Positions 1 through 10,852 of a stretch of DNA of 64,000 nucleotides are shown here, in pieces (the first letter of the stretch is position 1; each line of letters begins with the position of its first letter). The stretch is from the NCBI GenBank assembly GCA_027405735.1, contig JAPEHQ010000017.1, forward strand, positions 7,501 to 71,500. Direction: 5' to 3'. The position numbers and the translations under genes were made by a program. The notes under the pieces were generated by a model. The model had not been told where the DNA came from. It was given only the letters and a program-made list of their open reading frames with translations, and searched no databases. The DNA is from Mucor racemosus (Eukaryota; Mucoromycota; Mucoromycetes; Mucorales; Mucoraceae).

Positions 1-106
1 CCAGTATTCCCATGTGGTCCCCCACCATAGTACTGACTGGTCCAGATGTTGCTTAACTGCGGAGATCGGACGGGATCCGGTGCTTTCAACATTGTATGGC
101 CGTAGC
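1..106 (-). rRNA. 5S ribosomal RNA, 3' end cut by window edge
   Basis: Read on the minus strand from 106 downwards the sequence has the expected fungal 5S order: an ACGGCCATAC start, the GAAAGCACCGGATCCCGTCC block, the CCGCAGTTAAGC internal control region and the GGTGGGGGACCACATGGGAA block. About a dozen 3' nucleotides lie outside the window. It is a lone copy with no other rDNA nearby, which fits the dispersed 5S genes of many fungi. It should be transcribed by RNA polymerase III from its internal promoter. Confidence 0.93.
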
Positions 107-469
107 TTATAGTTTATAAAAATTTTATTTATATATTCATATTTTTATAATACATATTTGCTTACAGTTACTTAAATAAATATCTAAAACCTGTTTTTTT
201 TGAAAAAATAAGTGTAAAACATATCACACTACAACTTTAATTATGCATGGATGGAACGTTCACTTATTAACTTTGGTAGTTATAATTGTTATGTATGCCA
301 ATTTTGGCTGATTTAGTGCTATTTCTAATTTTAAAATGGTTTACTGACCTTAGTAGGCGTAAATAGCAGGTAACCAACTTGTTGTTCAAACTTGCCAAAT
401 GTACAATGACCCATGGGAGCTGGTATCCGAGGTATTTGTAGTACCTATTTATAGGGATTGTATTTAAAT
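107..469. other. intergenic, AT-rich
   Basis: No gene is seen. A short stretch near 290-345 resembles sequence upstream of the family 1 repeat copy at 47.9 kb (near 47510-47545), so the family 1 repeat unit may begin further left than its clear boundary. Confidence 0.5.
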
Positions 470-2048
470 TGTTTTCAATAAGAATGCGCAGCAAGCTATA
501 AGTGCAATTTGGTGATGGGTTTCTCAACACACAGTAGTTTATTGATGTTGCTCTTTGAGATCAGCGTATCAAAGATGTGTCCCTACTATCATGTAAAGTT
601 GGAAGTTATTAGAATTAAAATTTGTTGAGATAAGGCTTCTGTTATCGATTTCTTACGGTTGTAAAAAGTAGGTTTCAGGTGGTTTTTAAATGGGTTTCGA
701 ATTTTTTCGCCCAATATTGAGTCAAATTATGTAAAATCTTCAAATACGATAGATCTAACTCCAAGCTACTCTGCATTTTTTGTTTCAGCGAAAAATATTG
801 ATTTTTGGTTGAGATAATTAAAATAATAGTTTTTATCACAGCTTAAAACCTGTCCCAAAATCGTTATGAAAAAATGGACGAAAAATGATTCAAAAAACAA
901 GATTGTTTAAATGCTCATGAACTGCAAAGTAAGTAGACCTAGCGTATTAAATGGTTTTTGTACAGTTTTAAATTCTGCATCCACCTATATAAAATTTGAA
1001 AAAAAATTTCACATAAAATTTTGCGCAAAATGCAATTGAAATTTTGGAGGTTTTTTGAAGATACACGTCACTTTTTATAAGCATACTTAAAATATAATAA
1101 ACTGAAATAATGCGCAAAAAAATTATCTATCGATCGAGCTACTGCAAAGTTTTCTAGCTGCATTATTTGTAGAGGAAACAACATTTTTGTCCAAATTTTT
1201 TTCTGTTTCAGAATTTGGGATGAGGGTATACAAGGGAAAAATGGACGCCAGAAATGGAGGTACCTTTTTGTACATATTTTTGAGTATATCTCCACGAAAA
1301 ATCAATATTTCAAAAAACTCTAAATTGGGTCTGAGAGAGCTCAACGAGCTGGATGACATGAATGCAAAAAAAATATTACTCAATTTAACCAATATTTTGA
1401 AACTTACTATATAAATGCCCAAAAAAATGAAAAAAAAATAAAAGTGCTCAAAATTTTTTTATATTGAAATATGTTATAGAGCGCCTTAAAACAAGTAAAT
1501 TTCATTATTGGAAAGTGGTAGTATAGCTTAATTTTTTCTGGAGATATGAAGCCTCAAAGTTTTCAATACATTAGCAGTAAAATACGCGTAAAAAATCTGA
1601 AACCTTAACATTGAAAAATTAATACCAACTGCAAAAAGTAGGATATTTCCGGATACTCATTTTTGGATTAAAGCTGAACATCTCAGGTACATTGGCATAT
1701 AATTTTTTCTTGGTGCTATTTAGTGAAAAAAAAAAGTAGATCAGGGATGAAAAGTGAGACCCAGTTTTCAAGGAAAAAGCAGTGAATTTTACGCGTTTTT
1801 GAGTCTTTTGTGAGATATAAAATAAATTTAAGAATAGGTAGCATAATGCGACCAATTCATGTCTGTTTAGTAGTGCCTAAAGTATATCCTAAAAATGTTT
1901 AATATGAGGTTAGTTATAGAAAAGAGAGCACGCTCCGGTGTTGAAGATTGAAAACTATGAAAAATTAATTTTTTGAAAATTTAAATATTGCTCGACCAGA
2001 TACCTACAGAAAAAAATACAAAATCCATTTTAACGTATGGAGTGTAAC
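470..2048 (+). repeat. family 1 dispersed repeat, copy A
   Basis: About 1.58 kb of AT-rich sequence that recurs nearly unchanged at 47885-49462 and, shortened, in inverted pair form at 22750-23985 and 25565-26785. It starts near AATGCGCAGCAAGC and ends at the box TATGGAGTGTAAC (2036-2048). A reading frame of about 75-109 codons is open in all four copies, but the opposite strand is open too and amino-acid changes between copies look unconstrained, so I do not call it a gene. No terminal inverted repeat or target duplication is evident. Confidence 0.85.
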
Positions 2049-2196
2049 CTTTTCTGAATATATTAAATTAAGTTGATCAAGGTTTGTCAGATAGAGTGTA
2101 ACTTTAGTCAAACTAGATCAAATTTTGTAAGGTGAATATATTATTTTTTTATTGATTAATTAGAAAGAAAAGCAATTAATAACTATGGAGTGTAAC
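2036..2196 (+). repeat. three forward copies of the GAGTGTAAC box
   Basis: TATGGAGTGTAAC is at 2036-2048 and again at 2184-2196, with the variant ATAGAGTGTAACT at 2091-2103. The first is the terminal box of repeat copy A. Reverse-complement copies lie about 1 kb downstream (3171-3231). Confidence 0.75.
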
Positions 2197-2267
2197 TGTT
2201 TAGCTTCTACAATAAAAAAAAAATATAAAAAATTATTTTTTATTATTAGAAGATGTTCCGTAAAGGA

Positions 2268-2465
2268 ACAAATTCAATGACAAAGGCTTAATCTCAGTAC
2301 ATCGTAGCAACAAAGGCTACTCTAGTACTTACAATACCCCGTCCATTTCATGTCGTCTGCATGCGATTTATCATTTTGATGTATTAGCATTATCATTAGC
2401 AAGTAGACCTAGCAACATTTCCGTTACCAAGCCTAGCTCACAAGTAAAGGTTTTCAAGCCGAAGC
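2268..2465 (-). rRNA. 28S rRNA 3'-terminal fragment (dispersed pseudogene)
   Basis: On the minus strand the segment reads through GGGGTATTGTAAG, TAGAGTAGCCTTTGTTG, CTACGATGTACTGAGATTAA and GCCTTTGTCATTGAATTTGT, the well-known last ~70 nt of fungal large-subunit rRNA, and ends where mature rRNA should end (2268). The upstream ~120 nt are a plausible continuation of the variable final domain. There is no rRNA body: the sequence on the 5' side runs into the GAGCTCG hairpin cluster. It is therefore an isolated fragment, not a working rDNA unit. A small inverted repeat, GTTCC-GTAAA-GGAAC, sits just past the rRNA end at 2255-2269. Confidence 0.85.
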
Positions 2466-2489
2466 TTTATTAGTACTCATCTGGTTAGT

Positions 2490-2970
2490 GATATTAAACG
2501 AGCCGAGCCTTTTTTATGCAGCCGAGCTTTTCTCAAGGCTCGTTAAAGTTAGACGAGCTTACAAAAAAGCTCGTTCAACCTCGACGAGCTTTTTTTTGCG
2601 CGTGACTAGAGCTCGTTTACCCCAAACGAGCTTTTTTATGCAGCGACTAAAACTCATCATCTCAATGCGAGCTTTATTTTACCTTTCCAGTGACAAATAT
2701 CTAAAGTAAAGCAAACTTATGAATGTCAATTGACAATTATCTAAAGTAATAATGTCATAGCATTTACTAATTATTATTTAAATTTGAACTTTTTGAAAAG
2801 AAGTCAAAAGCTCGTCTTTCTCAAACGAGCTTTTTAAAAAAAAGTCAAAAACTCGTCTTTGTCAAACGAGCTTTTATTAAAGCTCGGCTCGAGCTCGAGT
2901 GATACAAAGCTCGGCTCGTTGTGGCGAGCTTTGGTCAAGCTCGTCCTAGGCTCGGCTCGTCTTTTATACT
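2490..2970. repeat. cluster of GAGCTCG palindromes / hairpins
   Basis: An interspersed array of AGCTCG and CGAGCT words arranged as inverted repeats. A clear example is AGCTCGTTT at 2610-2618 paired with AAACGAGCT at 2624-2632. Others are AAAAGCTCG...CGAGCTTTT at 2807-2835 and a near-duplicate at 2847-2876. At the right end the words merge into GCTCGGCTCG strings. It contrasts sharply with the surrounding AT-rich DNA. Several stems are followed by T runs, so they look terminator-like, but this is a eukaryote and function is unknown. Confidence 0.8.
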
Positions 2971-3064
2971 TACATCTGGTACAATCAAAACACAGTAGTA
3001 TCGTTTTCAGCATGGATTCTTATTTGAATATTTGTATCTTAATTATGCATGTTGTACAGCCCAG

Positions 3065-3130
3065 ATTATACTAGTAAATTTGGCTGGCAAGATCCGGCTC
3101 GACACCAAGGCTAATCTTAATTGTAACAAA
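3065..3130 (-). repeat. short dispersed repeat shared with 22066-22135
   Basis: The reverse complement of this stretch (TTGGTGTCGAGCCGGATCTT, then GCCAGCCAAATTTACTA) matches 22070-22115 in forward orientation almost base for base and continues at lower identity for a further ~25 nt. It is the only similarity found between the hairpin region and the 22-kb gene remnant. Confidence 0.65.
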
Positions 3131-3153
3131 AAAGATGTACCTATTATGTGAAG

Positions 3154-3233
3154 AAACACTCTATATAGAAGTTATACTCCATATAGAAATAATAGTTACA
3201 CTCCATATAGTAATAATAGTTACACTCCATAAG
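3154..3233 (-). repeat. reverse copies of the GAGTGTAAC box
   Basis: GTTATACTCCATATAG (3171-3186), GTTACACTCCATATAG (3195-3210) and GTTACACTCCATA (3219-3231) are spaced 24 nt apart, with a degenerate ACACTCTATATAG near 3157. The last is a perfect 13-bp inverted match to the forward box at 2184-2196. Confidence 0.75.
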
Positions 3234-6200
3234 CTAAAATAAGTTTAATAATAACGGTGATAACGAGCATCTCAAAAAGTTTAAATCTCAAATTTTTTAG
3301 ACTTAATTTATTGATCCCTAATTCTTTATTCTTTGTATGCTGTTAAATTTTAGTTCATAAAAATTTTGCAATAATGATGACCTAATTGCTTTCCTTACAC
3401 CTTAAGTTTTGGATGGCATATATATTCATCTTATTTATGTAATATGCTTAATATACTTACTACATACTTTATGTATGACATATTAAGTATCCTTTGTCTT
3501 GATGTGCATGCTATTGTCAAATATTATGATAATCGTTATTTTACTATATTTAGTAATAGCCCAGTAGTGAGCCAGCAGTTTATGGTATTGAAACGCCTAT
3601 AAGTACATTATTAAGCCTTGAAACATTATTAGTAAATGACCATTTATGGTTACTATACACAGGAAACTCCATTTATGAGCTCATAACAACTCAAATAAAC
3701 CAATAAAAAAATAACAAAACCATATGGCCTTTTCTGAAATATCACAGAAGTCAATGTCATGTAATAATGCTTTAATATCTAAACGAATAGTAGTAAATAA
3801 GAGCACACTAGTACATTCTGATTTATGAATGGTTTCATAAGTTCATCAATAAAATACATCATCGTTAATCACTTACCAAATCAACATATAGAAGTGCTAG
3901 CTTTAACGATATTGATCTTTATAATTAAATTTGGGGGAGGGTTCATCGGTTTGTTTATAATAATGAAACGCATGCTCTTTTTTTTTTTTTTTTGTAATTT
4001 CAATCGATCGAAGTTTAAACCATTTTTCTATTAGCTTCAATTTATGCTGAAGCTCGATGACTGATGTACATATGAGCGTACTACGTTGTGTTTGTATTTG
4101 ATTATGCGTATGAAATCGAGTACTCATGAAGCCATTGATACCAATCAAAGAGATATTACTTTGAACGTAATGAGACATATCTGTTTTTGAGAACATATAA
4201 TAACTTGAGCTACTTTAGCAAATGAAGTACTGCGTTTATTAGAGATTCGATTTCATTGATTTCATATAATGAAAATATTATTTTATTATGGTATTATTTA
4301 GACCAAAAACCATATCATCTGTAAACTACTATACCAAGAGGTTTAGTATGTTTAATCTATCAAGAAATTGGAGCGATTATTCAATAGTAAACAGATTGTT
4401 AGTATCCATCTGGAATATATAAGAATGTCCTCATACATCAAAAGTAATTTAATAATCATACCATTAGATTGAGAAAATATTTTTTATTGATAAAATGAAG
4501 TAATAGTATAGTTGATTTGGTTGATAAAAAATATATAAAATATCCCTGTGGAGGATACCCAAAGAAAGTAATTTCTTTTGGGCAGAAAATCAGCAAAGCA
4601 GCGAGCGACCCGGAAGTAAAATGACATAGTTTGCCCCAAAACCCCATAAAACTTCATAAAACTTCATAAAACAAAGTAAAAATAAGTAAAAAAGAAATCA
4701 GCATAAGAAAAAAGGGTGAAAAAAATTGTACTTGTTAAATATTTAATTTTTTGGATTTTTTAGTAGTCTCTGGAGGCTTCTGTATGCATAATCTCTTAGA
4801 GTGTACTCCTGCTGCACTCGTTTAACACTCTATGGCAGTATTTGGCGGCGTTCATATGCTTACTTTATGCACAATAGCGGCGGCCACAAACAGCGGACAC
4901 ACTAGGCGAATAACGAGGACTTAAATTTCATATACATATGTTTTACTCCGGGTCTTTTGTAATTGCCCGTACCGCTGCTGCTATTCATATGTGTAGCTTT
5001 TCTGTTAAACCACTATACATATCATATTGTGTATCATCGCTTCAAGGGATTTTTTCCCCTTTAATATTGAAAAAAGGAACCTAAATCTTTGTGAAATCCT
5101 TTCATTTCCCTTTATCTATCTAATCATATCCTTTTTTCCCAAATTATTGGCAATACATTTTATGTGTTAATTTTGTACTCAATGAAAGATAATCATCAAT
5201 GCTTCGTATATAGCCTTTTTTAATTATTTGACAACATGCATTCATAAAAAAATCTCATTTACATGTATTTCCATTCCCATTAGTAGTACGCAATTAATAG
5301 GTACAATAATAAAAAGGCAGCAGACTATGAACTTGAAGAGCCATACTGTAGGCAACATTAGGGCAGCAAGGCTCAGTAATCTATTAAGGAAAGCAGACAT
5401 ATCTGTATGTAGACTTTTTAATAACGGCCGACCTCTTCACCATAAAAGGTACAGTTAGAAGAGGCGGCTTTTCTTGAGGCACATATCAGTACGACTTGGA
5501 GAATTAGGCACTTGATAAAAGTTCTCATGGAGCAGACACCGCAAACGGTTTGAAAGTCTTTGTAGCGGGCAAAGGGAAAGGCCATACAACAGATCCTATG
5601 CTTAGGTGGACAAATAGATCCAGCGGTGAGCAGATACTACAGCTCTCGGCGAATATTTGTACTGACATAAGGTTCCAATGGAGTCGACCGCCCCGGGAGT
5701 TTTATAGCTCCAATAACAACGGGTAGGCCAAAGAGAAACGGGGCCGTAGAAGTTATAAACGGCATACTTTGCCTGTCGCAATTCAATGGGATGGTCGGAA
5801 AACCAATGCCTAGCTAGGTATTTGGTATACCTCTGCAACGGTTGCTGCGTCCCCTGGCCTCCTCTGACCTTTTCATAGCTGCCTTATGCCTTCTCAACGT
5901 ATACCAGGTAACATTCTATTTTTTCGCTACACTTTTGTTCGAGTTTTCAACTTTGGCTTATTCGCTTGTCAGTGGTTTTGCTGGTATCTAGACTTTCTTG
6001 CAAGTCTAATGTATCTACTATATTAAACGTAAACCCAAAGCCAATTAATCCTTAATAATTGATATCTGATGTACTTCGAACTGCCTCATCTTGGTATCAT
6101 TGATGGTATAAAAACTCTGATCAATCTAACGATTCATTTAACAATTTTGAAATTGGATACTCTGGATTCTATCCAGTCTCATTTGAAGGATAATTATATA

Positions 6201-6348
6201 GGCACACAATAAATGCTGTGCCAGCCATCATTAGTCCTTATAATAATAAAATCGGAAGAGCGTCATAAATTGATCTGTTCTCGTATTTGATCTGCCATCA
6301 TACAGAATATACACTTAACAAGCATCCTAGAGAGAGAGAGGGGGGAGC
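3234..6348. other. gene-poor AT-rich stretch
   Basis: No gene can be supported. About 5280-5890 is noticeably richer in G and C than its surroundings and could be an old coding or transposon remnant, but its frames are broken on both strands and I recognise no product. A short direct repeat (ACTTCATAAA twice) lies near 4650-4672. Confidence 0.4.
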
Positions 6349-6666
6349 TCACAGGTGCCATATATTTACTTTTTGAGAGAATAGAGGTGGTTTGATACCG
6401 AAATTTGTATCGAGCACTCTCATTTTTCCTTCATTAAACTTGGCTACAGGAGGAGCCACAGTGGCATCTGGATCATCTTCTGTATGGTACAGCCGAAGAT
6501 TTTGACCGAAGCGGACATACTCAATCGTCCATACAGAATCCAGCGGGCAATTAGGCCAAAATGGTCGCAAAAATCTATACAGCAGAAAGTAGCCTGAGAG
6601 TGCTTCCAGTGGGCGAGGGATATACAAGGTAAACCAAGGATAGCACATTTCCTTGATGCTCTTCAC
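6349..6666 (-). pseudogene. unidentified coding remnant (105 codons)
   Basis: The minus-strand frame has protein-like composition (for example EDDPDATVAPPVAKF and LDTNFGIKPPLF) and more even base composition than the flanks. I do not recognise a family. No convincing splice sites or upstream exons were found, so it is more likely a leftover from a decayed gene or mobile element than a complete small gene. Confidence 0.35.
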
Positions 6667-7169
6667 ATCCGTATTTATGTTTACAATTATTTACAATAGG
6701 AATAATTGCAATCTCTACTTTTTTATTTATGTTATTTTATTTTTGGTATTTGCTTCCAAATTACATCGGCAATACTGAAAATACATGACCATATTATTGG
6801 GTAAATGAAGGTAAGATGTGTAGATGAATAAATAGCCATACACCACCTATAGTGTGCATTAAAGCAAAGTGCCTATTTGCAGGGAGAATTTCCCAGTAGA
6901 GACTATTCCTTACTGATAAGTCCACATTACCCGTTCCCATGCATAAGCGTCCGTAATCTGTCTATATAATTTATATATAAGCACACTTCAAAGAATTGTT
7001 TTGTCACCAATGTCAAGGATTTAAAATCGAACTTTCTTGTATATATAGCAAATTGTTTTAGTTACTCGTCTGTATTTTTGAATTTATAAATTGTCGGTAT
7101 AAAAATTTGGGCTTGAGGAGGAGGAGGGGTTTATCTTTCAGCTTACATGTTACATATCTACGATTGGTA
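6667..7169. other. intergenic, nothing recognised
   Basis: AT-rich sequence without supported coding frames or repeats. Confidence 0.4.
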
Positions 7170-7480
7170 ATACCAGTTGTAGATATAAATACAGTACCTA
7201 AAATTAAATATAGAGTGTCACCAACATCCAATATTTCTACGCTTAGCATGCCAACTATCGATGCCATGTAATTACCAAAGCAAAATATGGAGTACCACTT
7301 TCATATTTCGCTTTTATACTTGATGATGCTTATTTTAAATGCGTGTAATTGCTAAATTTAAGTATAGAGTGTCACTATCATACTGCAATCCTACACCTGA
7401 TAATCTTGATGAATGCACAAATAATCAAATTTAAGTATAGAGTGCTACTTTTATATACTCTATATACGCTACTCAAAATC
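7170..7480 (+). repeat. tandem array, ~75-bp unit with GAGTGTCAC box
   Basis: Four diverged units each contain AAATTTAAGTATAGAGTGTC-like cores: box positions are near 7209 (TATAGAGTGTCACC), 7287 (ATATGGAGTACCAC), 7363 (TATAGAGTGTCAC) and 7436 (TATAGAGTGCTAC), about 73-77 bp apart. Between boxes the words TGATGATGCTTATT / TAATCTTGATGAATGC recur. An inverted box (ATTACACTCTATATA) lies at about 7607. Confidence 0.65.
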
Positions 7481-8004
7481 TATTGCCATGATTTTCTACG
7501 ATATTAGGCTGGAGAAATATGAAACGGCATAGGATAAAGACTATTATTGCTCACAGGGTGTATATTATTTTTGCATTCTATTTTAATGACTAGCAGAGTT
7601 CAACTAATTACACTCTATATATAAAAGATGTTGCCTAAATGTAGGACTAAACAAACATTCTCAGTAAAATTTTATATCTCTACAGACTTCAATGACATTG
7701 TACACCATCATTTTGGTTTAATCTTTTTATTAAATCCTACGCTTGAACAAAAAGAAAAATGTTTGTTTTTTCATCAAAACCATTTGAAATTGACTTGTTT
7801 TCAACAGAACATCATTTACAGTAATATCAAATACTGCGAATATAATCAAGATATAATATCCAAATTTTATACTTTACTTTTCTCTCTATAATAACATTTG
7901 TTTTTATTACAGATAATTACACGCCAAAATATATACAAAGCTTTATAGATAAAAGTACTATTAATCATCCAGAAATTTCAGTGATAAAAATATCAGTATT
8001 AACA

Positions 8005-8330
8005 ATACCATGACACCTAGTGCCTTTACAGTGACTACACGAAAAACATTTTTATGACAGTAACTACGTAACAGCCATTGTCATAACAACTTTAACATGA
8101 CAATTGCTACTATGCCACTAAATATATAACAATAACTATACGACAATGACTATATGGCAATAACTGTATGACAACAAGTACATGGCAACTATTACCATAA
8201 TAACTTCAAACATGACAACGTAAATATGATAGCCATTATCATGGCAGTGTAAACATGATAATAACTTCATGACAATAACATCATGACAATCATTGCCATG
8301 ACAACCTTTCCCATGCCAAAAGTTTTACCC
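8005..8330 (+). repeat. degenerate minisatellite, CATGACAATAACT-like unit
   Basis: More than a dozen imperfect copies of a 13-17-nt unit (TATGACAATAACTA, CATGACAACG, CATGATAATAACTT and so on) follow one another. All frames contain stops, so it is not coding. Confidence 0.75.
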
Positions 8331-8889
8331 CCCAAAAAAACTCATTCAGATAAAATAGGGAGTATTTTCAATACGCTTTTTTGATATATATGGTAAAAGG
8401 TTGTTTACCTTGTGAATACATCTTCCCATGCTGTTGAAATTAATATTGCCATTCTTTTTATTATGTAGACATTGAATGAACCAATGCACACTATCTCTAC
8501 TCCATTGCTCAATACTTCTATCAAATAAATTTATTTAATTCACCTAACATTTCAAGCTGTATAAACAACTGATCCAAAAGCGATTTGTTTACAGTAAGAA
8601 AATCACATGCATCAAGAGTTAATTAGCTGTTAATTACCGTTATATATTTGTATAACTTTTCTGGAACATAAAATAATAAAAGAGAGGATTAATAATTGTA
8701 ATTTTAGTTGCAAAACCATATTTAACGCGAAAAGCTATATAGCTTTCGTATATGTATAATGAAAGAACATTGTAATAAAGAAAGATATATTCTAACTCCA
8801 ATTCACAAAGGAGATAATCATGGCTGCATCAAACATTATTCCAGATAATTTAAAAACGGGATACTGTTTACTGTAAATATGGCGCACCA
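8331..8889. other. intergenic, nothing recognised
   Basis: AT-rich, with no supported gene, repeat or RNA. Confidence 0.4.
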
Positions 8890-9120
8890 ATGTTTACATC
8901 AAAACTGAGAGTTATTGCTGCATATATCATACACAGGCGTAAAAAAAATCTTCTTTTCTCCTTTTTCTTCTTTACAGATGGTAGTTCTTCTTTTTGGAGC
9001 CAATATTTACTATCGAAAGTGCATAGTCAGCATATAACTCTTTTCGCTGCCCAGATTCGTACTGATGGCAAGGTACAATGGATTATGGTAGAGAAGCATT
9101 GCTTGGCGTTAGAGCATTAG
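8890..9120 (+). pseudogene. unidentified exon-like coding remnant
   Basis: A frame from 8980 to the TAG at 9118-9120 looks coding (words SSSFWSQYLL, ITLFAAQIRTDGKVQWIMVE) and is preceded by a textbook 3' splice site (TTTTTCTTCTTTACAG, ending at 8977). A possible short first exon begins at ATG 8890 and ends before GTAAAA near 8940. The product is unknown. It could be the 3' end of a decayed gene of the kind common in this window. Confidence 0.3.
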
Positions 9121-9482
9121 TAACGTGTGAATACTAAAAAGTACCTACAATTGTCAAAAGTCAAGGAAAATAGCTATAGTTTGGTGCAGCTTTAGTTGAA
9201 AGATTTTTGATGATTTCTTGTCCCTTTGCTGGTGACATGATAAGGATGAATAGGTTCTGGAGGAGATAGGACATGAAGCCACTTCACAGTAACTAGCTTA
9301 AAGGAAAAGACTGGAAAGTCTCTAAACTTGGCCTATTTTAAACAAAATGTTACATGGCGTGATGTACGTTTTATTCTCTATCTCTCTCTCTCTTTTTTTT
9401 TTATATAACATCTAGAGCTATCATCTTTGAAATCTGGTTTTTGTTACATTTACTCTTTGGAGTTTATATATCAAAAATGATC

Positions 9483-9761
9483 TCAAACACAGTTGATGGC
9501 TTTACCACTTATATTAAGATTGAATCTCTTTTGATACTTTCTTGATGAATTTTCGTCATACACCTCAGTGGCTCGAATGAGTTGTAATCCTGGGGTCAAT
9601 TTGGTATGGTTGCTCTCCCTTGTGGACTTGCGACCTCTCCCCCCAAGAGGAGCCTTGTAATTGTCAGACACGGTAAGCCGGTTGATGTTACAAGGACAGC
9701 AATTTTGGGCCATCGGAGTTGTGCTGTTTTCTGTTGCATTTATGCTTGAATTCAGTGCCAC
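9483..9761 (-). pseudogene. unidentified coding remnant (about 92 codons)
   Basis: The minus-strand frame is compositionally coding-like, with a Cys pair region (QNCCPCNINRL), a basic GGRGRKSTRESNHTK stretch and balanced codons, unlike the AT-rich flanks. No recognised domain and no partner exons were found. It may be an exon of a dead gene or a small lineage-specific gene. Confidence 0.35.
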
Positions 9762-10852
9762 TTTATAGCTATAGTGGTAATAGGGCTATAAGGTCAAATT
9801 CTTATAATATTTTCAGATGATAGTATCTGTTAAATGTTATAAAAGTTATATACAAATGTACTGTATATATACTGTTGGCAACGTGTAGATAGACCTCCTC
9901 GTGGTGTTGCTGGAAACGTTTTTGTATAGAACGGCTGACTATCTACGATTAAAGTATTTATTATCGCTTTTTTTTTTTAAATCATTATTTCATGTCAATA
10001 AAAATTTTATTACTTTTTATTTTATTTTTTTTTTTTTTTTTACATTAATTATCTTTATAATTTCAAGATGTGTGAGTGCTATTTCATATTTTTGTATGTG
10101 AAAGTGTATTCCAATGAGTGATAGATAGCTTCAATTGATTATATCACTTGGTATGTGTGCACACATTATAAAGGATATGGTCAGTTAAAAAAAGCTTAAC
10201 AGAACCATATAATTAAGAATTAGAGTAAATTTCAAACTTTTCATATGTAGCTTTGCCTGGGACATGTAACATTCATTTGAGAGAGTATGTCTAGAAGAAA
10301 TAAAAATCTTGGCAATTCGTTTTTTAGGTATAGAGTGCCACTTTTTACACACCAATCTTTCCGTTGACTTATTAGAAATTTGAGTGAAATGTTCGCCATT
10401 AAACCATCTGATGCAAGGCGTATACATTGCTTAAATTTTCGACAGAATTACCATCGTATACACGACAAGCCCGTTAAATGTATACACTTAATTTTATTTG
10501 ATTCAATTAATACTCAATTATAAAGAGGTATTTCTAATGTATTTAGACATTCGCAAGGATTCTTATGGCGCACCTTCTAAAATTTGGGGGTAGAGGAGGA
10601 GGAGGATGGTGATAATGCTCATACTCGATATTGGCACACATGGTTTTTAAAGGATTATTCCTACCTTAAAAAAGCATATTTCAATATACAATCTTGACAT
10701 CAAATTAAATGAAGTATTTAAATGTAGTGGGTATTTTTTTTGTTCAATTTAAAAGACGGGTAAAAATCAACACCCAAGACTGATAGGGGATAGGGGTGAT
10801 TCTGGCATGTTTTGCCTAATGGTTACTCATCCAGAATGGCCAACCTATTTCT
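9762..10852. other. intergenic, long T tracts
   Basis: No gene is seen. A single box variant, TATAGAGTGCCACTTTT, occurs at about 10329. Several poly-T tracts lie near 9968-10042. Confidence 0.4.

Noticed and set aside
1123..1422. Reverse-strand frame in repeat copy A (and equivalents in B, C, D)
   Set aside because: It overlaps another open frame, occurs only inside a dispersed repeat, and its residue changes between copies look unconstrained. Treated as repeat, not gene.
4456..4647. Hydrophobic 63-codon minus-strand frame
   Set aside because: AT-rich hydrophobic frames arise by chance here. No homology or gene context.
5602..5838. Minus-strand frame in the GC-richer stretch
   Set aside because: Composition is only weakly coding, no domain, start context or splice partners. 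The forward strand is equally suggestive and broken.
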